A program made the translations under genes and the position numbers. This document shows positions 6,097-12,153 of a DNA stretch of 12,153 nucleotides, piece by piece. The stretch's first letter is position 1, and the number at the start of each line of letters is the position of its first letter. The notes beneath the pieces are model-generated. The model did no database searches. It saw nothing but the letters and a program-made list of their open reading frames with translations, and was not told where the DNA came from. The stretch is from Clostridiales bacterium (GTDB taxonomy: Bacteria > Bacillota > Clostridia > Oscillospirales > CAG-382): contig QAKH01000025.1 in assembly GCA_003343885.1 (NCBI GenBank), forward strand, positions 1 through 12,153, given 5' to 3'.

Positions 6097-7171
6097 ATGA
6101 TAAATTTGAAGCTTGGTGCATATTACTATGACGGCTGGTACGAGTACCGCGGTAATTGGAGACGCAGACTGCTCGAAGAGTTTGACTGCCGTCAGCCTGT
6201 TTGGGGCTGGCTCGGAAACAGCGTTGAAAACATGGAAAAGCAAATAGACTACGCCGCTAAAGGCGGAATCAGCTTCTTTGCATTCGACTGGTATTATCCT
6301 GAAGGCGGCGGAGAAGAACGAGGCAACAACCGCTGCATCGACCGTTATCTTCAGAGCCGAAATGCCGGTTTACTTGAGTTCTGCTTACTCATTTGCAACC
6401 ATCAGGGAGCTTTTATATACTATGACACTTGGAAGGACGCTTGCCGTCGATGGATGCGCTTCCTTACAAACGAACATGCGCTGAAAGTTGACGGAAAACC
6501 TGTGATAATCTTTTTCAGCGCTTACAACATAGTCGAATATCTCGGCGGCAGAGAAAAAGCACGTGAATGTTTTGATTACTTGCGGGATGAGTGCGTAAAA
6601 GCCGGGCTTCCCGGATGTTTTATCATGGGTTGCATGGGCGGACAGAGAGGTGCCAACGGCGGTACGTCTCTTGAAAAAGAGCAGGTTTGGCGTGATGTCG
6701 GCGAAAAGCTGTATCTCGACGGTTTTGATGCTATAACCGGGTATAACTATCATAGGACAAAGACAACATATCCGGACGGATCATTCAGCTATCTGCTTCC
6801 GTTTGACGAACTTGCTAAGGATCATGAGCTTGTTTGGGAAGGTCACTGCCGTTTTGGAAAACTGCCGTACATGCCCTGCCTTACCGGCGGATGGGATAAC
6901 CGACCAAATGAAAATCCGGAAAAGCCTGAAGGCTTCTCATGTCACTCTCCGGACATTACCCCGATTTCTCTTTACAAGCACATTCTTCGCTGCGGTGAAT
7001 TCCAGAAGCAGTATAAAGACAAGGTTTTAGAGGATCTTGCCATAATTATACGCTTGGAACGAAAACGGCGAGGGGGGCTTCATTTGCCCGACAAAAGGAT
7101 TCCATAACGACGGACTCCTTATGGCATGTGAAAGAGCTGTTGAAGAGATAAATGCTGAAAAGCAAAAATAA
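6097..7171 (+). pseudogene. WbsX/GH99-like glycan-active protein, frameshifted near the C-terminus
   Basis: The first about 318 codons read as a WbsX/glycoside-hydrolase-99-like (beta/alpha)-barrel protein: KLGAYYYDGWY near the N-terminus, ISFFAFDWYYPEGG, LEFCLLICNH, GKPVIIFFS, DAITGYNYH, LPYMPCLTGGWDNRP. The family is tied to endo-acting glycan cleavage (GH99) or polysaccharide synthesis (WbsX). At about 7050 the frame shifts: as read it ends in RLERKRRGG... at a stop near 7107, but the +1 frame from 7052 gives AWNENGEGGFICPTKGFHNDG and continues to TAA at 7169-7171. Two missing bases (TATATACGCT shortened to TATACGCT) would restore IIIYAWNENGEGG. Start choice: ATG 6097 has AAGGGA almost touching it; TTG 6106 has the same site at 9-nt spacing and may be the real start. 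No signal peptide. An assembly error could mimic the break. Confidence 0.82.
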
Positions 7172-7224
7172 CGATAAAAAATTCTGTATTTACTTAGACA
7201 CTGAATCAATATGTGATAAAACAA

Positions 7225-7249
7225 CAGGCGACGCTTATTGCGTCGCCTG
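7225..7249. terminator. Terminator between converging genes, mainly for the nusB-PAP2 operon
   Basis: A perfect 10-bp GC-rich stem CAGGCGACGC/GCGTCGCCTG (7225-7234 with 7240-7249, loop TTATT). On the minus strand it is followed by TTGTTTTATC, a U-rich tail suited to ending the operon from the right. On the plus strand the tail (CATTATTATAG) is poorer, so termination of the GH99-like transcript is likely but weaker. Confidence 0.75.
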
Positions 7250-7274
7250 CATTATTATAGTACATTTTTGACCT

Positions 7275-7292
7275 GCTGTTAAGCTTAACAGC
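7275..7292. repeat. Perfect 18-bp palindrome after the PAP2 stop codon
   Basis: GCTGTTAAGCTTAACAGC, 5 nt past the stop of the PAP2 gene. Neither strand has a T run directly after it, so it does not look like an intrinsic terminator. It could be a protein-binding site or an mRNA 3' structure that blocks exonucleases. Confidence 0.55.
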
Positions 7293-7297
7293 TATTA

Positions 7298-7756
7298 TTA
7301 AAGGAAAAGACTTACAATTAACGGCATTAGAATTCCGATTACAGCTCCCACAAAAACCTGAACAGGCGTATGACCGAATATTTCCCGCACCGATGTATTT
7401 ATAGGAATCTGCTGATTATCGAAAAGATGAAGTATAACCTGGTTAAGGGTTTGGGCCTGCTCACCGGCGCTTCTGCGCACTCCGGCTGCGTCGTACATGA
7501 CAATAAAGCTGAATACAACGCAAGCAGCAAACAAAGGTGACGCGAAACCTTCTATCAATGCGACTGAAGTAGACAGGGCGCAAACAGTTGCTGTATGAGA
7601 CGACGGCATACCGCCTGAAGACATCAGAATCTTGAAATTCAATTCGTCACGGTAAAATAACAATGTAAGCAAAAATTTAATTATCTGTGCGACAACCCAT
7701 GCGCTCATTGCCATTATGAGCGGGAAATTTGACAACAGTTCAGAGAACGAATACAT
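7298..7756 (-). CDS. Divergent PAP2 (DUF212/YuiD-type) membrane protein
   Basis: A 152-residue integral membrane protein of the divergent PAP2 family, thought to act on lipid phosphates; no substrate is established to my knowledge. Motifs: QIIKFLL at 24-30, SSGGMPSSH at 46-54 (phosphatase-like loop with His54), YDAAGVRRSAGEQA at 88-101, and FGHTPVQVFVGAVIG at 127-141. Hydrophobic segments lie at about 10-34, 55-87 and 133-151. I chose the ATG at 7754-7756 because AAGGA precedes it by 9 nt. A TTG ten codons upstream (7786) is in frame but has no ribosome site. It is last in the nusB operon, 60 nt after ispA. The pairing with ispA suggests a link to prenyl-diphosphate or undecaprenyl-carrier metabolism, which is inference. 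Confidence 0.88.
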   Translation of the reverse strand: MYSFSELLSNFPLIMAMSAWVVAQIIKFLLTLLFYRDELNFKILMSSGGMPSSHTATVCALSTSVALIEGFASPLFAACVVFSFIVMYDAAGVRRSAGEQAQTLNQVILHLFDNQQIPINTSVREIFGHTPVQVFVGAVIGILMPLIVSLFL

Positions 7757-7816
7757 ATATCTCAATCCTTTATGGTAATTTTCCAAAATTAATTTTATAA
7801 CAATTTTATATCATAT

Positions 7817-8740
7817 TTATTTATTCCGCTGCACAAAATAGTCCGCTAACAATTTGAGATGTTTCTTCTCAGATTCTTCGTTTGTAATAGAGTCTACTGC
7901 CGCTTTTGCAAGTTCAGCTTCTTGCATGGCTTTTATTCTTGCGCCCTCAATTCCGAGCAATGTTACAAATGTTGTTTTTCCGTTCTTTTCATCGCTTCCG
8001 GCATTTTTACCGAGCAGCTTGCTGTCACCGCACACATCAAGTATGTCATCAGCAATTTGGAATGCAAGCCCGGCATGTGAAGCATATTCAGCGGCAAAAG
8101 AATATTCTCTGTCCCCCGGGCCTTTTCCGGCGGCTGTGCAGCCCAAAAGACAAGCGGCTGTAAACAGAGCACCTGTCTTTTTTTTCTGCAGCAACACCAA
8201 AATATCTTCGTCAGGTGTATTATTTTCTGCCCACATATCTATCTGTTGACCGGCAATCATTCCGGCAGCACCGGCGCATGAAGCAAGTATCTTTACTGCA
8301 CGCATGTTCTGACTGTCCGGGAAATCATTATCAAGAATAGTTTCAAACGGCAAAAAGCAAAGCGCATCCCCTGCCAGGAGAGCGCAGGCTTCCCCGAAAA
8401 CTTTATGGTTTGTCGGTCTTCCACGGCGCATATCATCGTCATCCATACAAGGCAGATCATCGTGTATCAATGAGAAAGCGTGAACCATTTCGAGCGAAGC
8501 GGCATAAGATACAGCTTTCTCAGAATCTTTTCCAAAAATCCTGCAAAACTCCATTGTCAAGAACGGACGAAGCCTTTTCCCTGGAGACAGCAAACTATAC
8601 TCCATCGAATCATATAGCGGTTTGACAGTATTCTCATATCCTGTAAAATCCTTGCTGCTCACAAGTTTGGATATTCGGCTTTTCATATATTCTTCAACGA
8701 AAACGGCGTATGATGACATTTTTTCAAACAGTGATTTCAT
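7817..8740 (-). CDS. ispA: Polyprenyl synthetase, farnesyl (or geranylgeranyl) diphosphate synthase type
   Basis: A 307-residue trans-prenyltransferase that condenses DMAPP/GPP with IPP to give short-chain prenyl diphosphates for the lipid carrier and quinone pathways. Motifs: GKRLRP at 54-59 (IPP binding); first Asp-rich motif DDLPCMD at 94-100 followed by DDDMRRGRPT; KKTGALF at 187-193; second Asp-rich motif FQIADDILD at 227-235; GKNAGSDEKNGKTTF at 244-258. The two-residue insertion in the first motif (DDx4D) and overall length fit bacterial type II FPP synthases; chain length cannot be fixed by eye. AAGG lies 8 nt before the ATG. It follows xseB by 30 nt, an arrangement common in Clostridia, where dxs often comes next; here it does not. 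Confidence 0.93.
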   Translation of the reverse strand: MKSLFEKMSSYAVFVEEYMKSRISKLVSSKDFTGYENTVKPLYDSMEYSLLSPGKRLRPFLTMEFCRIFGKDSEKAVSYAASLEMVHAFSLIHDDLPCMDDDDMRRGRPTNHKVFGEACALLAGDALCFLPFETILDNDFPDSQNMRAVKILASCAGAAGMIAGQQIDMWAENNTPDEDILVLLQKKKTGALFTAACLLGCTAAGKGPGDREYSFAAEYASHAGLAFQIADDILDVCGDSKLLGKNAGSDEKNGKTTFVTLLGIEGARIKAMQEAELAKAAVDSITNEESEKKHLKLLADYFVQRNK

Positions 8741-8770
8741 GACGGAAGCCTTTCTTTGGTAAAAATCAAT

Positions 8771-8989
8771 TTACTCTTGATTTTTATTTAAAATAGTAAT
8801 TTTTTCTTTAGCCTCATTCAGCAGTTTTGTATTTTCCTTAAGCAGTTTTACGCCCTCCTCGTACAAAGCAAGAGCTTCTTCAAGAGCAGGCGATTTATTC
8901 TCAAGAATATCCGCAATTTCAGAAAGTCTTGTCATTGCCTGTTCAAAGCTTAATTTTGCTGCGGCTTCCGCCTTTTTTGCAGTAGGCAT
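8771..8989 (-). CDS. xseB: Exodeoxyribonuclease VII small subunit
   Basis: A 72-residue helical protein that binds several copies per XseA to form exonuclease VII, which degrades single-stranded DNA from both ends. Family signature: SFEQAMTRLSEIADILEN (14-31) then ALEEALALYEEGVKLL (35-50), and a lysine/glutamate-rich helix to the end. Length is typical (60-85). It lies 64 nt after xseA and 30 nt before ispA. Its ribosome site is poor: AAAGGA is about 14 nt from the ATG and only GGTG is nearer, so it may be translated less efficiently or start through mRNA folding. Confidence 0.93.
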   Translation of the reverse strand: MPTAKKAEAAAKLSFEQAMTRLSEIADILENKSPALEEALALYEEGVKLLKENTKLLNEAKEKITILNKNQE

Positions 8990-9053
8990 TATCTAACACC
9001 GTTTCCTTTCAATAGATTGACATTAAAATTTTCTTTTTATACGGCGACAAAAG

Positions 9054-10274
9054 TCATACCTTTTTTCCTATGACATCAGCTACTTCTGCCTTAACATTGC
9101 CATCTGACATTACAAGAGTCAAAATATCGCTTTTGCTTACCTTTTTTACGGAATCAACGACTGCGCCATTATTGTCAAAAACAGCGGCGTATCCACGTGC
9201 AAGCACGTTTAGAGGATTTAGTGCCGCAAGGCGGGCGGCAAGGGCGGAAACTCCCTGTTCCTTCTTATCTATATGATGCTCGACACTTATGGAAATTCTT
9301 CTGTCAAGATCCGCTAACAGCTCTTCAAGTCGCTGTGTGAAATAATTCTGGTCTGTAAAACACTTTTTTGATGCAAATGACTCAAGAGATTTTTGTCTTG
9401 CGTCAATACCTGATACAACAGCAGTGCGAAGCCGTGCCTCAAGTTTGGAAATTGAAGCCGCAAGCTCGTTCTTTTCAGGTACGGCAAGCTCTGCGGCGGC
9501 TGACGGCGTCGGAGCACGCAAGTCAGATACAAAATCGCATATAGTGTAGTCTGTCTCGTGGCCTACGGCTGAAATAACGGGAGTTTTACATTCAAAAATG
9601 GCTTTTGCAAGGTATTCGTCGTTAAAAGCCCACAGATCCTCAATTGAGCCGCCGCCTCTGCCTATTATTATTACGTCGCACTCACTCATTGCGTCTAAGA
9701 ACTTTATTCCGCTTATAAGATCCTTTGCGGCGCCCTCGCCCTGTACAAGCGCCGGATAAATATATATCTCTGCAACAGGATATCTTCTTGTTATAATATT
9801 TTTCATATCCGCAACAGCTGCGCCAATAGGAGAAGTTATAATTCCTATACCTTTTGGATACCTAGGTATTGGCTTCTTATGAGCCTCGTCAAAATAGCCC
9901 TTTGCCCTTAATCTTTCAGTCATCTGTTCAAAGGCGGCGTATAAATCACCCTTACCGACAACAGACATACTTTCGGCGTAAAGCTGGTACACGCCGTCAC
10001 GTGGAAATACTGACACACGGCCTGTCACAACCACTTGCATGCTGTCTTCCGGAACAAACTTAAGTTTTGAAGCGTATGACTGAAACATTACGGCTTTTAA
10101 TACCGACTGTTCGTCTTTGAGTGTAAAATAAAAGTGTCCGGTTTTATAGTGGTTTTTAAAGTTTGAGATTTCACCTCTTACGCTTATTCGTCCAAGAAAC
10201 GCAGAGTTGTCAAGAAGAGACTTTACATATTCGTTTACTTGAGTTACCGAAAAAGCACGTTCGGCAATAACCAT
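9054..10274 (-). CDS. xseA: Exodeoxyribonuclease VII large subunit
   Basis: The 406-residue catalytic subunit of exonuclease VII. Order: N-terminal OB-fold (about 5-105, with FSVTQVNEYVKSLL and VRGEISNFK...GHFYFTLKD); catalytic domain with ITSPIGAAVADM at 146-157, the hallmark GRGGGSIEDLWAFN at 205-218 and GHETDYTICDFVSDLRAPTPSAAAE at 238-262; a long coiled-coil region at about 265-345; and a C-terminal segment NPLNVLARGYAAV at 353-365. I start it at the ATG at 10272-10274, preceded by AAGGAGG at 6 nt; an upstream in-frame ATG (10358) would add 28 unrelated residues overlapping the preceding gene and has no role. It follows the TsaD-like gene by 26 nt and precedes xseB by 64 nt in one operon. 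Confidence 0.95.
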   Translation of the reverse strand: MVIAERAFSVTQVNEYVKSLLDNSAFLGRISVRGEISNFKNHYKTGHFYFTLKDEQSVLKAVMFQSYASKLKFVPEDSMQVVVTGRVSVFPRDGVYQLYAESMSVVGKGDLYAAFEQMTERLRAKGYFDEAHKKPIPRYPKGIGIITSPIGAAVADMKNIITRRYPVAEIYIYPALVQGEGAAKDLISGIKFLDAMSECDVIIIGRGGGSIEDLWAFNDEYLAKAIFECKTPVISAVGHETDYTICDFVSDLRAPTPSAAAELAVPEKNELAASISKLEARLRTAVVSGIDARQKSLESFASKKCFTDQNYFTQRLEELLADLDRRISISVEHHIDKKEQGVSALAARLAALNPLNVLARGYAAVFDNNGAVVDSVKKVSKSDILTLVMSDGNVKAEVADVIGKKV

Positions 10275-10300
10275 CAAAACCCTCCTTAGAAAAGCTGAAA

Positions 10301-11263
10301 TTACCGTAAGCTCGGAGCATTTTTCACTGCTCTCTCGCATAACAGCGCAGTTCCGCATGCGTTGTCACTTGAAAGTTCCGGAGAGGCAAAATAAACCGAT
10401 TCATTTTTTAAAAGTATCTCACGGATTATGGAATTAGAGCAAACTCCGCCGACAAAAAGCGCCGGCACATTCTTTCCGCATTTATTTCTGAGACTTACAA
10501 GAGATCGGGATAAAGCAACCGCTATACTTTCAAAAACAAAACGTGCGGCATCGTTTATAGACAAACCGCTCTGCATATATTTTTCAAACTTATTCTGCAA
10601 GCCGGACATCGAAAAATATCCGTCTTTCTCACTCACGCATAGTCCTATCTTTTCATCAGACGACTCAAGCGCCAGCTTTTCCAAGTGCTTGCCTGCCGGA
10701 AATTCAAGACCTGCATACACTCCGGCTCTGTCTATAATTTGTCCGGCGCTTGCGTCGGTTGTGCCTCCGCAAATTTCACAGGAAAACGAATCTCCTGCGC
10801 TTTTAACGTATAAAGCCTCCGTTGTGCCGCCTGAAACATGGTAACATAAAAATTTGCTCTCGGCAAGTTCACTTTGTCCGCTTGAATATATTCCTGCCAT
10901 AATATGACCTGCCTGGTGGGAAAAATTATAAATCGGGACACGACAGGAATTCGCCGCAGCCGCAGCAAAGGAAACACCTGCAAGAAAGCACGGCATATAT
11001 GAGCCTGCCGCATCGCGCGGAGAAACAGAAACTCCGACGCCTCGCAAGCTTCCCGGCACGAACAATTCTGAAGAAAACAATTCTTCAGACAGTTCGGGGA
11101 GTGCTTTTATGTGTAGAAAAACCGCGTCGCTTTGGCGCAGTCCGCACTCTCCCTGTTTTACCGGAAGAAGCCGCCTTACGCTTTTAATTATTTTGCCGCC
11201 ACCGCAAAGGGCAAGAGATGTTGTATAATTACTGGTATCAATTCCGAGATATGTATCTGTCAT
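10301..11263 (-). CDS. TsaD/Kae1-like (peptidase M22 family) paralogue
   Basis: A 320-residue ASKHA-fold protein of the TsaD/Kae1 family, whose canonical member makes the threonylcarbamoyl adenosine (t6A) modification at A37 of tRNAs. Seen: GIDTSNYTTSLAL at 7-19, metal ligands H116 and H120 in FSHQAGH, HVSGGTTEALY at 142-152, GGTTDASAGQIIDRAG at 166-181, GGVCSNSIIRE at 272-282, and D300 in SSDNACG. Thus the metal and nucleotide sites look intact, yet several blocks are diverged and shorter than in true TsaD (about 340 residues, NHxxAH and NGGVAAN). I infer a clostridial paralogue located between nusB and xseA, with a separate TsaD expected elsewhere. The start overlaps the nusB stop by 4 nt (ATGA), so the two are coupled. 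Function is unproven. Confidence 0.85.
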   Translation of the reverse strand: MTDTYLGIDTSNYTTSLALCGGGKIIKSVRRLLPVKQGECGLRQSDAVFLHIKALPELSEELFSSELFVPGSLRGVGVSVSPRDAAGSYMPCFLAGVSFAAAAANSCRVPIYNFSHQAGHIMAGIYSSGQSELAESKFLCYHVSGGTTEALYVKSAGDSFSCEICGGTTDASAGQIIDRAGVYAGLEFPAGKHLEKLALESSDEKIGLCVSEKDGYFSMSGLQNKFEKYMQSGLSINDAARFVFESIAVALSRSLVSLRNKCGKNVPALFVGGVCSNSIIREILLKNESVYFASPELSSDNACGTALLCERAVKNAPSLR

Positions 11264-11757
11264 ATCACTTCGGCTGAATTCTGATTTTCTTCTTTTAAAT
11301 TCTCAGAATTATCTGAATCTCCAGAATTTTCAGATAAATATTTTTCGATAGCTCCAAGAACGCCGTTTACAAAGGTATAGCTATCCTCTGTATCAAAGCG
11401 CTTTGAAAGCTCTACTGCCTCGTTTATCGAAACCTGGGTTGGGATATCTTCTACATATTTCATCTCATAGACCGCTATACGAAGTACTGAAACAGAAATC
11501 CTGGATATGCGCTTCTTACTCCATTTTTTTGAGAATCTCTCTATAAGTGAGTCAATTTCGGGAAGATTTGAGATTACTCCGAAATATGTTTTTGTAAAAT
11601 ATTTGTCACTGCGTATCTCAGCGCACAGACACTTCTCAGACTCGTCATAATAATTGTCCAGATAGAGTTCAAGAAGCTCCTCCGGCTTCTCCTGCTCATG
11701 AAAGCTATAATCAAAAAGCATACATAAAACTGCTTCTCTTGCCTGTCGTCTCGTCAT
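11260..11757 (-). CDS. nusB: Transcription antitermination factor NusB
   Basis: A 165-residue all-helical RNA-binding protein that pairs with NusE (S10) on boxA to form the rRNA antitermination complex. Seen: TRRQAREAVLCMLFDYSF at the N-terminus, then a middle region ending KKWSKKRISRISVSVLRIAVYEM, and the signature DIPTQVSINEAVELSKRFDTEDSYTFVNGVLGAI, the conserved C-terminal helices. A Ser/Asn/Glu-rich acidic tail of about 24 residues (SENSGDSDNSE...) extends beyond the usual end and looks disordered. First gene of the minus-strand operon, with a near-perfect promoter. GGAG lies about 11 nt before the ATG. The stop overlaps the next start. Confidence 0.95.
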   Translation of the reverse strand: MTRRQAREAVLCMLFDYSFHEQEKPEELLELYLDNYYDESEKCLCAEIRSDKYFTKTYFGVISNLPEIDSLIERFSKKWSKKRISRISVSVLRIAVYEMKYVEDIPTQVSINEAVELSKRFDTEDSYTFVNGVLGAIEKYLSENSGDSDNSENLKEENQNSAEVI

Positions 11758-11791
11758 AACACATACTTCTCCGTACTTTATTTTTCATATA

Positions 11792-11820
11792 ATTATATAA
11801 CGATATTATCGGTGTGTCAA
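11792..11820 (-). promoter_or_regulatory. Strong promoter of the nusB operon
   Basis: Minus strand: a perfect TTGACA (complement of 11815-11820), a 17-nt spacer and a perfect TATAAT (complement of 11792-11797). The leader would be about 28 nt. The spacer contains the inverted repeat CGATA-T-TATCG (11801-11811), a possible operator. Confidence 0.9.
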
Positions 11821-11990
11821 CAACTATTGTTCTACATTTCGGTGAACAAATATTAAAACGGTTAACCTTATTTATTATTTTACACTATTAACATATTATT
11901 ACAAATTTGTTTCAGTAATATTTAATAACACAATATATAATAAACTCTGTTGGTTATACTCATTTTCAATAGACTTAAAGGAGTGATACA

Positions 11991-12134
11991 ATGAACAGCA
12001 ACGGGAACGAGTGGTGGAAAAATGTATCTGACAAGGGTCAATCCGCTAAAGCAAATGTTTCGGGATTTTTTAAAAAAATTAAAACGCAAATTGCAATAGC
12101 AACCTGCAATAATTCACAGAAAAGTAACGATTAG
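11991..12134 (+). CDS. Small 47-residue protein, function unknown
   Basis: A short gene too small for routine ORF calling: ATG at 11991, TAG at 12132-12134, preceded by AAAGGAG with 7-nt spacing, which is the main support. The peptide begins MNSNGNEWWKNVSDKG and continues through a basic, partly hydrophobic stretch (SGFFKKIKTQIAIAT) to CNNSQKSND. It has no membrane span or signal peptide; the FFKKIKTQIAIA stretch could be an amphipathic helix. A TATAAT at 11936-11941 lies about 50 nt upstream but has no convincing -35. It is divergent from nusB across a very AT-rich 233-bp gap. I know no family for it. It could be a conserved clostridial small protein or, less likely, the remnant of a longer gene. 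Confidence 0.62.
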   Translation: MNSNGNEWWKNVSDKGQSAKANVSGFFKKIKTQIAIATCNNSQKSND

Positions 12135-12153
12135 CGTAGAATGATGTTGGATT

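Noticed and set aside
7757..7786. TTG start ten codons upstream for the PAP2 protein
   Set aside because: It lacks a ribosome site, while the ATG at 7754-7756 has AAGGA at 9 nt.
10275..10358. Extra 28 N-terminal codons for xseA
   Set aside because: The ATG at 10272-10274 has an ideal AAGGAGG site and begins the normal XseA N-terminus; the extension overlaps the upstream gene.
1..12153. CRISPR array, tRNA, prophage, toxin-antitoxin or defence system
   Set aside because: No regular spaced repeats, no tRNA-like cloverleaf, and no protein with such signatures was seen on either strand.

Overview
The window reads as an AT-leaning, low-to-moderate GC chromosome of an anaerobic Firmicute, most likely class Clostridia (Oscillospirales/Ruminococcaceae-like). 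The grounds are a class A RNase P RNA, the gene order nusB - TsaD-like - xseA - xseB - ispA - divergent PAP2, strong AGGAGG-type ribosome binding sites and consensus sigma-A promoters. This placement is inference from gene content, not from a search.

Layout. Positions 1-1841 are one complete IS1182-like insertion sequence (terminal inverted repeats, a 527-residue DDE transposase on the minus strand, a hairpin terminator just inside each end). Base 1 is the outer base of the left inverted repeat, so the window probably starts where an assembly broke at a repeat. Next is a minus-strand short-chain dehydrogenase (1931-2668) whose transcript would run into the IS. On the plus strand follow rnpB (2882-3250, consensus promoter), ruvX (3296-3748) and rsmG (3745-4485), closed by a UUCG-loop terminator. 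A second plus-strand block holds two less ordinary genes. The first (4683-5900) is an unrecognised 405-residue protein with two tandem copies of a beta-rich, carbohydrate-binding-module-like domain between N- and C-terminal coiled coils. The second (6097-7171) is a WbsX/GH99-like glycan-active gene broken by a frameshift just before its conserved AWNE motif.

From the right, a minus-strand housekeeping operon runs nusB (from 11757), a TsaD/M22 paralogue, xseA, xseB, ispA (farnesyl diphosphate synthase type) and a divergent PAP2 membrane protein, ending at a 10-bp-stem terminator shared with the converging GH99-like gene. nusB has a near-perfect promoter. At the far right a 47-codon small gene (11991-12134) with a good ribosome binding site points the other way.

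How they fit together. rnpB (tRNA 5' processing), rsmG (16S G527 methylation), nusB (rRNA antitermination) and xseAB (exonuclease VII) are core RNA/DNA metabolism. ispA and the PAP2 protein fit prenyl-diphosphate and lipid-carrier supply. The coiled-coil/CBM-like protein and the GH99-like gene look like an accessory glycan module between two core operons. I found no CRISPR array, tRNA, prophage, toxin-antitoxin or defence system. The strongest candidates for something new are the duplicated-domain coiled-coil protein, the frameshifted glycan gene beside it, and the small gene at the right edge.
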